The notes: generated by a model not told the origin, from the sequence alone. 64,000 nucleotides of DNA from Nocardia australiensis (GCF_020733705.1 NZ_JAJFZM010000002.1:744001-808000); one strand, 5' to 3'; positions 1-8,533 are shown, counted from the stretch's first letter. Numbers and translations are program-made.

Positions 1-5
1 GCCGC

Positions 6-623
6 ATGGGTCACGACCGCAACGACACCGGCGACGGTGTCGTTATCGGGGAGGACGGGCTCGCCCGGCCCGCATGGGCCGCCGGCGACCCGCTGCTGCG
101 CGGCTACTACGACATCGAATGGGGTATGCCCGTCACCGACGAACACGGCGTGTACGAGAGGATCTGTCTCGAGGGGTTCCAGGCCGGCCTGTCCTGGGCG
201 ACGATCCTGCGCAAGCGCCCCGCTTTCCGGGCCGCGTTCGACAACTTCGACCCTGATGCCGTCGCTGGCTACACCGACGTCGATATCGAACGTCTCATGG
301 CGGACACAGGTATCGTGCGGAACCGGCGCAAGATCACCGCGACCATAGCCAACGCCCGCGCCACCGTCGAGCTGCGTGACGATATCGGTGTCGCCGAACT
401 GGTGTGGTCGTTCCGGCCCGACAGCACGCCGCGGCCACGGACCTTCGCCGAGATCCCCACCACCTCCGCCGAGTCGATCGCTCTGTCCAAGGAGCTGCGG
501 CGCCGCGGATTCGCCTTCGTCGGGCCGACCACCATGTACGCGCTCATGGAAGCGATCGGGATCATCGACACCCACCTCCTGAGATCGCATCGACGAGGCA
601 GTTCCGGAATCTGGCCTGCATGA
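6..623 (+). CDS. tag: DNA-3-methyladenine glycosylase I (Tag family)
   Basis: This 205-residue protein belongs to the Tag family, which removes 3-methyladenine from alkylated DNA in the cytoplasm. Family marks are YYDIEWGMPV (residues 34-43), LEGFQAGLSW (55-64) with the conserved Glu and Trp of the active pocket, and GFAFVGPTTMY (168-178). Three of the four zinc ligands known in E. coli Tag look replaced: the N-terminal Cys (here RPAW), the His of YHD (here YYD) and the C-terminal Cys (here LLRSHRRG). Length fits the family. The ATG at 6 is the first start available, so the true start might lie before the window. It precedes an alkylation-repair operon on the same strand, which supports a shared role; whether they are co-transcribed is not shown. 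Confidence 0.88.
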   Translation: MGHDRNDTGDGVVIGEDGLARPAWAAGDPLLRGYYDIEWGMPVTDEHGVYERICLEGFQAGLSWATILRKRPAFRAAFDNFDPDAVAGYTDVDIERLMADTGIVRNRRKITATIANARATVELRDDIGVAELVWSFRPDSTPRPRTFAEIPTTSAESIALSKELRRRGFAFVGPTTMYALMEAIGIIDTHLLRSHRRGSSGIWPA

Positions 624-769
624 CTTCGGGCAGCGCTAGAGGCTCTCGGTCTGCGCCCGAAAAGATTCTGGCAGCAGGGATCTCACGTTTGATTCGTCCC
701 AGCGTCTACAAGGTGTCACTGCGCCAGAAGGCGGTCCGGTGGCACCCCGATCACAGAAAGGACGAATAC

Positions 770-1219
770 ATGTCGCTCGAGAAGAACAAGGAGATAGTCG
801 GCCGCTGGTTCACCGAGTTCTGGGGCAACCCGTTCAATCCCGAGATCATCGACGTACTCGCCGCGCCGGACATTCGTTTCGAGTACTCGCTGCACCAGCC
901 CATGCGTGGGCGCGACGCGGTGCGCGAATTCGCCACCAAGTTCCGCACCGCCTTCCCGGACCTGAACTTCTGGGGCACCGCGGACCTCATCGCCGAAGGT
1001 GACTACGTCGTCGGCCAGTGGGAGGGCGGCGGTACCCACACCGGCCCGATCGTGTTCGACGACCTGCCGATCGGCTCGGTCCCCGCAGCGTCCGGTAAGA
1101 CGATGCGCTTCACCGGCACGTCGGTGCTCAAGGTCCAGAACGGTCTCATTGTCGAAGAACTCGGCCTTGACGACGGCGTCGCGGTGCTGCAGCAGCTCGG
1201 AATCATTCCGACCGCCTGA
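770..1219 (+). CDS. SnoaL-like / ester cyclase family protein
   Basis: A 149-residue protein resembling the SnoaL-like (NTF2 fold) ester-cyclase family: an N-terminal helix segment EKNKEIVGRWFTEFW, a central RGRDAVREF motif, then AFPDLNF and a C-terminal beta region with GTSVLKVQNGLIVEE. Such proteins are small cytoplasmic alpha+beta barrels that act as cyclases, isomerases or hydrolases; the substrate cannot be read from sequence. The frame is open from 404, but the ATG at 770 is preceded by a purine-rich site (AGAAAGGACG) and starts at the conserved domain, so it is preferred. It sits alone between tag and the repair operon, and I see no functional link. Confidence 0.72.
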   Translation: MSLEKNKEIVGRWFTEFWGNPFNPEIIDVLAAPDIRFEYSLHQPMRGRDAVREFATKFRTAFPDLNFWGTADLIAEGDYVVGQWEGGGTHTGPIVFDDLPIGSVPAASGKTMRFTGTSVLKVQNGLIVEELGLDDGVAVLQQLGIIPTA

Positions 1220-1524
1220 CACGGTCATCAGTACAGCATCGATCGTCAGGGACCGCCCCCACTGGGCCGGTCCCTGACGGTCGACGACCACGTCGACCGT
1301 GGCGACCCCCTTCCTCCGCGGCTGCGGCAGCGGCACGGCACACCGAATCAGCGGTGCCGAATCGTCGGGCAGGCGTTCGCCGGCGGAATCATAGGCGCGA
1401 TCGGCCAGCCGAGTGTCCTGGCAGTCGGCTGGGGATCCGCGAGCAGGAGCCGGCTGGGATAGGTATCTCACGTTCGGCGTCCGGTGAACGTTTGCCTGGT
1501 GAGAGCGAGAGAAAGGGGAAGCAG
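1220..1524. other. Intergenic stretch before the alkylation-repair operon
   Basis: About 305 bases with no convincing gene. The last part (about 1495-1518) carries the purine-rich ribosome site GAGAAAGGGGAA for the following methyltransferase and probably holds its promoter. No clear Ada-box-like or palindromic site was identified by eye. Confidence 0.4.
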
Positions 1525-2046
1525 GTGAGTACTCGGCACACGGTGATCGACACCGCGGCGCTCGGCCCTGTCACGATCGTCGCGGCCGACGCGGAGGTAA
1601 CCGGACTGTACTTCCGGCACCACATCCGGCGTCCGGCTCAGGAGCTGTTCGGGCCGTCGGTGTCCTTCGTCGACGACATTGTCCTGGGAGAGGCCGTCGG
1701 CCAGTTGCTCGAGTATCTTCTCGGACAGCGCCACAGTTTCGATCTGCCGCTGTCCCCTACAGGTGACGAATTCCAGCAGCAGGTGTGGGAACAGGTCAGT
1801 ACCATCCCGTTCGGTGCGACCACCACTTACGGACAGATCGCGCAGCGCCTGGGTGACCGTTCAGCGGCCTATCGAGTCGGACAGGCCGTAGGAGCCAACC
1901 CGCTGTGTATTTTCATCCCATGCCACCGGGTGATCGGGGCGACCGGATCGCTGACCGGATACGCGGGCGGACTCGATCGCAAACGCACGCTACTCGAACT
2001 CGAACTCGAACTCGAGGACGCGGTCAGCGCGGGAAGGCTGTTCTGA
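1525..2046 (+). CDS. ogt: Methylated-DNA--protein-cysteine methyltransferase (Ogt type)
   Basis: This 173-residue protein is a suicide methyltransferase that takes the methyl group from O6-methylguanine (or O4-methylthymine) in DNA. The active-site motif IPCHRVIG places the acceptor Cys at residue 133, and the DNA-binding part shows FQQQVWEQVSTIPFGATTTYGQIA (helix-turn-helix region, about residues 83-106, quoted here in part) and ANPL. The GTG at 1525 is chosen because it follows a good ribosome site (GAAAGGGG, 1511-1518) and starts at the family N-terminus. It opens an operon: the sigma-factor gene begins 2 bases after its stop. The C-terminus runs through an acidic leucine/glutamate repeat encoded by tandem CTCGAA units near 1996-2014. 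Confidence 0.9.
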   Translation: MSTRHTVIDTAALGPVTIVAADAEVTGLYFRHHIRRPAQELFGPSVSFVDDIVLGEAVGQLLEYLLGQRHSFDLPLSPTGDEFQQQVWEQVSTIPFGATTTYGQIAQRLGDRSAAYRVGQAVGANPLCIFIPCHRVIGATGSLTGYAGGLDRKRTLLELELELEDAVSAGRLF

Positions 2047-2048
2047 CC

Positions 2049-2540
2049 GTGAAGCCACCGTTCGAGAAGATAGTGACCGACTACGGGCCCACCGTGCTGC
2101 GGGTCTGCCGGGTCGTCCTCGGGGTCCACGACGCCGAGGACGCTTGGTCGGAAACCTTCCTGTCCGCGATGCGCGCCTACCCGGAACTGCCGGAGTCAGC
2201 GAATGTGGAGGCGTGGCTGGTGACCATCGCCCACCGCAAAGCGATCGACGTGGTCCGTGCGGCCGCGCGTAACCCGCTGCCAGTGCAGGAGATGCCCGAG
2301 AAGCCGGCCGGCAACGGCGTGGTCGGTTCCGATGACGCCGGTGTATGGACGGCAGTAGCCGGGCTGCCGGACAAGCAGCGTCAGAGCATCGCCTACCACT
2401 ATGTCGCCGGCCTGCCCTACGCCGAGATCGCGCAGATCCTCGGCGGCACCACCGACGCGGCGCGACGCGCCGCGGCCGACGGTGTGAAGAGTCTGCGCAG
2501 AACCTACCCGGGCGCGACTCTGAAAGGAGAGACACGATGA
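2049..2540 (+). CDS. ECF-like RNA polymerase sigma factor of the alkylation operon
   Basis: A 163-residue sigma-70 family protein. Region 2 spans about residues 10-75 (DAEDAWSETFLSAMRAYPEL, then WLVTIAHRKAIDVVR) and region 4 about 98-150 (LPDKQRQSIAYHYVAGLPYA followed by EIAQILGGTTDAARRAA). Such factors direct RNA polymerase to a small promoter set. The GTG at 2049 lies 2 bases past the ogt stop, and its own stop overlaps the next ATG (ATGA at 2537). Sigma genes paired with an O6-methylguanine methyltransferase occur in other actinomycetes, so control of the adaptive response to alkylation is the likely job; this is inference. No anti-sigma gene is seen nearby. Confidence 0.85.
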   Translation: MKPPFEKIVTDYGPTVLRVCRVVLGVHDAEDAWSETFLSAMRAYPELPESANVEAWLVTIAHRKAIDVVRAAARNPLPVQEMPEKPAGNGVVGSDDAGVWTAVAGLPDKQRQSIAYHYVAGLPYAEIAQILGGTTDAARRAAADGVKSLRRTYPGATLKGETR

Positions 2541-3154
2541 ACGAGATGCACCGCGACGATGATGTGATCGCCGCTCTGTCGGCGCCCGTGGACGAGACCA
2601 CTCTGGCTCGGCTGCACACACTGCTGGAACGCAAGGCCGAGCAGGCCGACCTCGTCGATGTGGCCTACACGACCATGGACACTCCGGTGGGCCGGTTGCT
2701 GCTTGCTGCCACGACCAAGGGCCTTGTCCGGGTGGCCTATGCCCGCGAGGACCATGACCAGGTCCTCGACACTCTCGCCCGCAGGATCAGTCCCCGGATC
2801 CTGCACGCACCGCGCCGCCTGGACGAGGTGGTGCGGGAACTCGACGAGTACTTCGCCCACCGGCGGAAGTCCTTCGGGGTGTCGCTGGATCTGTCGCTAT
2901 CGCACGGGTTCCGGCAGGTGGTGCAGAAACATCTACCGGAGATCGGTTACGGACAGACCCGCAGCTACGCCCAGATCGCGCAGCTGGTCGGTAACCCGAA
3001 AGCCGTCCGGGCGGTCGGCACCGCGTGTGCAACCAACCCGCTGCCGGTGATCGTGCCGTGCCACCGGGTGCTGCGCGCTGACGGCAGTCTCGGTGGCTAC
3101 GTCGGCGGCGCTGACGCCAAGCATCTTCTGCTGGACCTGGAGGCCGCCGCATGA
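2537..3154 (+). CDS. Methylated-DNA--protein-cysteine methyltransferase with N-terminal extension
   Basis: A 205-residue second methyltransferase. The catalytic motif is VIVPCHRVL with Cys175, preceded by the helix-turn-helix region FRQVVQKHLPEIGYGQTRSY (about 125-144) and ATNPL. Unlike the first copy, it has about 40 extra N-terminal residues (APVDETTLARLHTLLERKAE), an acidic/helical segment before the domain start DVAYTTMDTPVG. The ATG overlaps the sigma-factor stop as ATGA, with ribosome site AAAGGAGA upstream, so the two are translationally coupled. The extension makes it a candidate sensor or partner of the sigma factor, because methylation of its Cys would report DNA damage; that role is inference. 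Confidence 0.88.
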   Translation: MNEMHRDDDVIAALSAPVDETTLARLHTLLERKAEQADLVDVAYTTMDTPVGRLLLAATTKGLVRVAYAREDHDQVLDTLARRISPRILHAPRRLDEVVRELDEYFAHRRKSFGVSLDLSLSHGFRQVVQKHLPEIGYGQTRSYAQIAQLVGNPKAVRAVGTACATNPLPVIVPCHRVLRADGSLGGYVGGADAKHLLLDLEAAA

Positions 3155-3888
3155 CCGCTGATACGACCGCACCGGCTTCCACTCGATGGACCGAGCGTGT
3201 CGGTCGAGTGGACTGGGAGGCGGTCACCACCGACATCGACGAATTCGGTGGCGCACCGCTGCCCGGTCTCCTCACCGACGAGGAGACCGCCGCGATCGCC
3301 GACCTCTACGACCGGCCCGGATTGTTCCGCAGCACCGTCGACATGAACCGGCACCGATTCGGGTCCGGCGAATACCGATACTTCGTCGCCCCCTACCCCG
3401 AACCGGTCGAGCAACTCGAGCAGGCCCTGTACCCACGCTTGCTGCCGATCGCCCGCCAGTGGTGGGCGCGATTGAGGCGACCCGCGCCGTGGCCGGACAC
3501 CCTCGACGAGTGGTTGGCGATGTGCCACGAGGCCGGGCAGCGCAAGTCGACAGCGATCCTGCTGCGCTACGAACAGGGCGACTGGAACGCACTGCACCGA
3601 GACCTCTACGGGGAGCTGGTGTTTCCACTGCAGGTCGTGATCAATCTCGACCAACCCGGTCTCGACCACACTGGCGGGGAGTTCCTACTTGTCGAACAGC
3701 GCCCCCGCGCCCAATCCAAGGGCACCGCGACCCTGATCCCCCGCGGCGACGGGTTCGTGTTCACCACCCGAGACCGACCGGTGAAATCGACGCGCGGCTG
3801 GTCGGCGGCACCGGTCCGCCACGGCGTATCCACGATCCGCTCCGGCCACCGCCGCACCCTGGCACTGGTGTTCCACGATGCCGCCTGA
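3151..3888 (+). CDS. 2-oxoglutarate/Fe(II)-dependent oxygenase
   Basis: A 245-residue protein with the double-stranded beta-helix iron site: HRD at 149-151 (His149 and Asp151), the distal His at 224 (VRHGVST) and an Arg after it (SGHRRTLALVFHD, about 234-235) that would bind 2-oxoglutarate. In this operon an AlkB-like oxidative demethylation of DNA or of another alkylated substrate is a fair guess, but the sequence is not a classic AlkB and resembles the broader 2OG-Fe(II) group. The ATG overlaps the upstream stop (ATGA at 3151), so it belongs to the same operon. The gene end overlaps the next start by 11 bases. Confidence 0.78.
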   Translation: MTADTTAPASTRWTERVGRVDWEAVTTDIDEFGGAPLPGLLTDEETAAIADLYDRPGLFRSTVDMNRHRFGSGEYRYFVAPYPEPVEQLEQALYPRLLPIARQWWARLRRPAPWPDTLDEWLAMCHEAGQRKSTAILLRYEQGDWNALHRDLYGELVFPLQVVINLDQPGLDHTGGEFLLVEQRPRAQSKGTATLIPRGDGFVFTTRDRPVKSTRGWSAAPVRHGVSTIRSGHRRTLALVFHDAA

Positions 3889-4153
3889 ACGGCCGGCCCG
3901 CACCTACCTGCTGCTCGACGCCGAAGGACACCCGTACAGATCCGAAACCGCAGGACGGTGGGGCGGGCACCGGCGCAGCAAGATCTACGGACGCCTGGAC
4001 TGTCGTTCGGCGCTGCGCGCGATCGCGGCCGGCGGCTACGTGAAGTACCGGGTGTTCTTCGCCGACGAAAACACAGCGGTCGCCGCCGGATACCGGCCCT
4101 GCGCGGTCTGCTGCCCCGACAGGTACCGAACCTGGAAGAAACGCAAACGGTGA
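3878..4153 (+). CDS. Stand-alone Ada-type metal-binding domain protein
   Basis: A 91-residue protein resembling the N-terminal zinc domain of Ada, which in E. coli takes a methyl group from DNA phosphotriesters and switches on the adaptive response. The family-like segment is VFFADENTAVAAGYRPCAVC (59-78). Cysteines are at 42, 75, 78 and 79. The first Cys pair of classic Ada (Cys-x3-Cys) is reduced to one Cys (Cys42), so metal binding may use another residue or be altered. There is no helix-turn-helix or methyltransferase domain on the chain; those functions sit on separate genes upstream. The start overlaps the oxygenase end and the stop overlaps the next GTG. Confidence 0.72.
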   Translation: MPPERPARTYLLLDAEGHPYRSETAGRWGGHRRSKIYGRLDCRSALRAIAAGGYVKYRVFFADENTAVAAGYRPCAVCCPDRYRTWKKRKR

Positions 4154-4671
4154 CCGTACTGCCCGAAAGCCCTCTCCTGCACCGCGCACCACGCACCGCC
4201 GACGACGTCGCCGCCACCGATGTCGAGATCGCCGCGATAATCGCGGTGGCCCGCGCCCGCGGCGCCCACACCCTGACCCTGGGATCGGGCCGCAACCCGG
4301 CCGCGATCACGACCATGGCCGCGGTCGCGGCCGAGTGGGAACGCGGCGGCAGGCACATCGCCGACCACGTCACCTGGCCCGAAACCGCGGCATCGTGGCT
4401 GCGGCAAGCCCGCCGGTTCACCGCCACCACACCAGATCTGTGGGTCATGACCGGGCCACGACTGGGCTGGGCCCAGATGACCCGACGCCTGCTGTGGTCG
4501 ACAACGTGGACCCCCCGCGACACGCTCGTCCCCGCAGAGATCGCGGATCCCGCCGCCCTCGCGTTGGTCGGAACCGCATACCTGAACGGACTGACCGGCG
4601 TCGATACCGACGGATCGACCTGGACCGTCGCCGACGGCCTGCTTCGACACCAGCACGGCACGACGCAATGA
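4150..4671 (+). CDS. Uncharacterised protein closing the alkylation operon
   Basis: A 173-residue protein that I do not recognise. The GTG at 4150 overlaps the stop of the Ada-domain gene (GTGA), which argues for translation coupled to the repair operon. It is mostly alpha/beta: VARARGAHTLTLGSGRN near residue 35, a Trp-rich middle (HIADHVTWPETAASWL, then PDLWVMTGPRLGWAQ) and a C-terminal segment with TAYLNGLTGVDTDG. No signal peptide, membrane segment or known catalytic motif is visible. Codon use matches its neighbours. A role in alkylation damage is suggested only by position. Confidence 0.6.
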   Translation: MTVLPESPLLHRAPRTADDVAATDVEIAAIIAVARARGAHTLTLGSGRNPAAITTMAAVAAEWERGGRHIADHVTWPETAASWLRQARRFTATTPDLWVMTGPRLGWAQMTRRLLWSTTWTPRDTLVPAEIADPAALALVGTAYLNGLTGVDTDGSTWTVADGLLRHQHGTTQ

Positions 4672-4696
4672 CCCGACCCGCCTCCACAGTCCGCTC

Positions 4697-4819
4697 CTAT
4701 CGATGCTTCCGGCATCCCACAGGGCGAGCCGATAGGGAGTCGAAATCGACCGGGTACCTTGGCAGTCGGCCGTCGAGATAGATCTCGAACTGATAGTCGC
4801 CGTACTGCTGTTTCCGCAT
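4697..4819 (-). pseudogene. N-terminal remnant of an FMN-dependent lactate 2-monooxygenase-like gene
   Basis: A 40-codon reading frame starting at ATG 4819 (MRKQQYGDYQFEIYLDG, then LPRYPVDFDSLSARP) matches the start of lactate 2-monooxygenase/alpha-hydroxy-acid dehydrogenase proteins, which begin with a similar GDYQ-EIYL-G-LP-LPVDF pattern. The part between EIYLDG and LP is shortened and the frame stops at 4697, so nearly the whole FMN barrel is missing. It lies downstream of the fumarase remnant on the same strand, as part of a row of broken organic-acid genes. Confidence 0.55.
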
Positions 4820-4878
4820 GACTGGACTCCGTTTCTCGTCTTCCGCCGGTCGGCGCGAACGGGGGCGTCCCGGAGTGG

Positions 4879-5242
<364 letters not shown>

Positions 5243-5250
<8 letters not shown>

Positions 5251-5429
5251 ATAGGCAATTCCTGCAACTGCTGCCACAGCCGTTCCGCTTGGTCCTGCAG
5301 GGGAAGGATCGCCGAGGGAAGCCGCCCGATCAGCCCGAGCCGGTGTCGCTCATCAGGACTGAAGGCGGTTCCGCGATTGAGCAGCAGTGAGGTCAGTGCG
5401 ATGGGGATCTGTGGAACAGAGCGCGCCAT
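5243..5429 (-). pseudogene. N-terminal fragment of NAD-malic enzyme
   Basis: The ATG at 5429 has a good ribosome site (AGAGAAAG) and opens a frame with LLLNRGTAFSPDERHRLGL and LPSAILPLQDQAERLWQQL, the typical start of malic enzymes (malate to pyruvate). Only about 60 residues remain; the frame then passes into fumarase DNA read out of frame. The start region looks intact, so transcription and translation may still begin here and give a dead product. Confidence 0.75.
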
Positions 5430-5502
5430 GACAGGCTTTCTCTCTATTCGAAACCGGGAGCCGCTGAACTCGTAAACGGTTTTCAGGTCCGTGGATCGAG
5501 AC

Positions 5503-6261
5503 TTAGCAGAACAGTTCGGGGTGTTCGGTGATGTATTGACCAACCGTTGCAGGCCGCTGCCCCGTGATCCTTTCGACGTCATCGGTCGCTCGGTCGTAGC
5601 GTCCAGCGCGGTGTAACAGCGCCATTGTGGCCAGGTGTTGCTTCACATGCGCGGGCAGGGCCAGCGGCTCGAGGACCTCCCGGACCCAGATTTCATGCGG
5701 AATGTCGGTACCGCGTATCGGCCGACGCAGACCAAGGGTGTACTCGGCGGCAAGTCCATCGATGTCCAGGCACGCGGGGCCGGTCAATTCGTAGATGTCA
5801 CCGATGCGTTGGGCCGGGTCCACGAGCACCGCTACAACTGTGCGGGACACGTCGCTGGTGGCAATCGGTGAGGTTCGCCCGGATCCGAAGGGCAGGACCA
5901 ACAGGTTTCGTTCTCGCAGCGACTCCGTAGCAAACGACGTGAACAGCGGATTATCCAGAAACGCCGTGGGTCTGATGTGCACGACCGGTATCCCCGACCA
6001 GTTCAAGACGTGCTCGGCGAGATAGTGCAGCCGCTGTTGATGAGACTCTCCCTCGCTGGTCAGCGTCATCTGGGAGACGGTCATCTGGGACATGTTCACG
6101 ACCACCTCGAGCCGGCCGTATTCCAGTGCGGCGTCGCAGACCACGGCAGTGGCCGTCAGGTAGTCCGGCGAGACACCCATCGAAAAGAACATGCGATCGG
6201 CGCCGGTCATCGCACCGACCACGTCTCGCGGGTCGGTCAAGTCTCCGACTACGACTTCAGC
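5503..6261 (-). pseudogene. NmrA-like NAD(P)-binding protein lacking its N-terminus, fused to aconitase tail
   Basis: The frame shows NmrA/HSCARG-type features: GAEVVVGDLTDPRDVVGAM, GADRMFFSMGV, NMSQMTVSQMT, HIRPTAFLDNPL and PFGSGRTSPIATSDVSRTV. The first Rossmann strand with its Gly-rich NAD(P) loop is missing. Instead the open frame continues upstream (to 6378) into aconitase C-terminal residues APRYLGLRAV and FARIHWQNLANFG. A deletion therefore joined the end of aconitase to the middle of this gene. Any product would be a chimera without the cofactor loop. Confidence 0.78.
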
Positions 6262-7852
6262 GCCGAAGTTCGCCAGGTTCTGCCAGTGGATCCGTGCGAA
6301 CGACTTGGTAATGACAGCCCGCAAGCCCAGGTATCTCGGTGCGTTCGCGGGATGAGCCTTGCCCGTAGTTGTCACCACCGACGATGAAATGCTCTGTGGT
6401 ATCAGCGATCTCGGCGGCCCTTGCAGGATAGGTCGGGTCGATGCGAGTGAAGGTGAACTCGGCCAGTTTCGGAATATTCGAACGGAAAGGCAGCGCTCGC
6501 GCCCCCGCGGGGGAAATATCGTCGGTGGAGATGTTGTCTCCCACTGCGAGCAGTATCGGGGCTTCGATGACGTCCGGTAACGGATCGAAGTCCGGTAGCG
6601 CGGAGATGTTCGGCCCCTTGACCAAAGCCACCTCGTGAGCTTCCTGCTCGGGCAGTGGTGCCACCAGCATCGCGGTGTTCACTGAGGCGTGCATAGGCAG
6701 ACCCAGTGCTGGGTAGGTCAACTCGGGGGCCTGTCCCATCCCGATGCAACCCATACAGCCGGACTGGTGGATACGGGCCCCGGATCGGATCAGTTCGAAT
6801 GTCGCGCCCATTCTTGTCAGATCTTCGAAGATCTCCCGCGATGACGGGTTGATGTCGAAGCTGACGTCACTGTGGGTCTGATGCCCGGCGACCATCGCCG
6901 CGGCCATCGCGAAATCCCGTAACCCAGGATTCGCCGACGACCCGATGACGACCTGGGAGATGGGCTCTCCGGCGACCTGGCGGACCGGCGTCACATTGTC
7001 GGGCGAGGATGGTTTCGCGATGAGCGGTTCGATGATCGACAGGTCGATCTGTTCGTGAACGTCGTAGGTTGCGCCATCGTCGGCGAGCAGTTCGGTGTAG
7101 TCGTCCTCGCGGTCTTCGGACCGTAGAAACTCCAACACCGCACGGTCGGCGGGGAATACGGTGGTGGTCGCGCCGAGTTCGGCGCCCATGTTCGCGATCA
7201 CGTGCCGATCCATCGCCGTCAACATCGCCAGTCCGGGTCCGTGGTATTCGATGATCCGATCGAGCCCGCCCCTGACCCCGTGCCTGCGCAGCATTTCCAG
7301 GATCACATCTTTGGCTGAACACCATTGCGGCAGTTGACCGGTCAGCTCGACACCCCAGATTTGCGGCATCCTGATGTACAGCGGCTCGCCGGCGATCGCG
7401 AGCGCCACCTCGAGCCCGCCGACGCCGATCGCAAGCATGCCCAGCGCGCCACCCGCGGGCGTGTGCGAGTCGGAGCCGACCATGGACAAACCAGGTTTAC
7501 CGAAACGCTGCATGTGCGTCGGATGAGAGACGCCGTTGCCCGGTTTTGAGAACCACAGACCATAGCGGCGGCACGCGGACAGCAAAAACTCGTGGTCCTG
7601 GGCGTTCTTGTCATCGGTCTGCAGCAGGTTGTGATCGACATATTGCGCGCTGAGGTCGGTACGGACGCGGTCGAGGCTGAGCGCTTCGAGTTCCTGCATC
7701 ACCAGGGTGCCGGTCGCGTCGTGGGTCAAGGTCTGGTCGATCCGCAGCGCGATCTCCTCCCCAGGCCGCATCACCCCCGAAACGAGATGGGAACGGATCA
7801 ACTTTCGTGCGACGTTCTGTAGGTCGCCCTCATGGAGGTCATCGGTTGCCAT
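6262..7852 (-). pseudogene. acn: Aconitate hydratase with internal deletion and frameshift
   Basis: The ATG at 7852 follows GAGAGGAG and begins a monomeric-type aconitase: EEIALRIDQTLTHDATGTLV, VDHNLLQTDDKN, GLWFSKPGNGVSHPTHMQRF, SDSHTPAGGALG and the Fe-S cysteines in SGCMGCIGMGQAP. Directly after GMGQAP the frame jumps to ELTYPALGLPMHASVNTAML, losing the stretch that holds the substrate-binding RN..R.FPGRSG region. Near 6365, after GGDNYGQGSSRE, a small deletion shifts the frame; the tail APRYLGLRAV continues in another frame, in which it is fused to the NmrA-like gene. The enzyme should be inactive. Confidence 0.85.
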
Positions 7853-7948
7853 TTGTACTCCTCTCGACGCCTGCTGCCCGTGACGGCGAATAGCAAACGC
7901 GATCGCCGGATGCGTCTCCAGCATGCGCCGATATCGCAGCCGCTGGTC

Positions 7949-8095
7949 TCAGCGTTGATGAGGGTGGGCTGGTGATGCGATGAGTTCGGCGAGCACGGCG
8001 GCTTCGCTGAGTTCGGCGTTCTTGGTGGCGGTGAGCAGTGTGAGGTTGTGTTCGCTCGCCAGCTCACGCAAATGCGTGAGTGCGTCAGCGCGCAT
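7949..8095 (-). pseudogene. C-terminal remnant of a DUF488-type protein
   Basis: A 48-codon frame with THLRELASEHNLTLLTATKN and ELSEAAVLAELIA matches the C-terminal end of DUF488 proteins (LREL..-..LTLL-A-KD-E--.-AVVLAEL). Everything upstream is lost: just past 8100 the DNA turns into a recombinase remnant on the other strand. No function can be expected. Confidence 0.5.
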
Positions 8096-8100
8096 GTTTT

Positions 8101-8387
8101 CGGTTAGTCGCGCCGTTCCCGCTCAACGAATGAGCCGTGACGAAATCCGTCAACTAGTGGACACACTGGGTGGAATCCTGGCGATTCTGCGGGCTGCCGA
8201 CCCCGGCGACAAGCTGGAAGTTTACCGAGAACTGGGGCTGAAACTAACCTACAACCACGATGACCACATGGTTGTGGCCGAAACGAACCCACTGCCACGT
8301 GTTGGCGTACTGCCTGTGTCCGGAGGGGGATGCGACCACTACGCACACGCGTTGCGGGCGGAAAAACTGCTGGTTATCGACGGTTGA
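8101..8387 (+). pseudogene. C-terminal remnant of a serine-recombinase-type protein
   Basis: The segment from about 8130 reads SRDEIRQLVDTLGGILAILR, then AADPGDKLEVYRELGLKLTY. This is the pattern seen near the end of actinobacterial large serine recombinases and related transposon recombinases (ADP-DK-EVY-QLGL-LTY). The catalytic N-terminal domain is absent and the frame drifts into unrelated sequence before stopping at 8387. It marks an old mobile element next to the broken metabolic genes. Confidence 0.5.
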
Positions 8388-8533
8388 GGGGTCGATCGCC
8401 GCCCCGGCGTCATCATCACAGAGCCGGTCGAATACGGCAACGCAGCGGCTGCGTGGCGATCCGCGAACCCGGCGAGGACGCTGAATGGAACGAAGGCGGC
8501 CCGGAGCCGACGTTGCAGGGCGTCGAGTCGAGG

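Noticed and set aside
1996..2014. Tandem CTCGAA units as a possible phase-variation repeat
   Set aside because: Units are 6 bases, so changes keep the frame, and they encode a Leu/Glu tail of the methyltransferase outside the active site.
3606..4715. A 369-codon minus-strand frame
   Set aside because: It runs antisense to three overlapping genes with family features and its product is low-complexity Arg/Ser.
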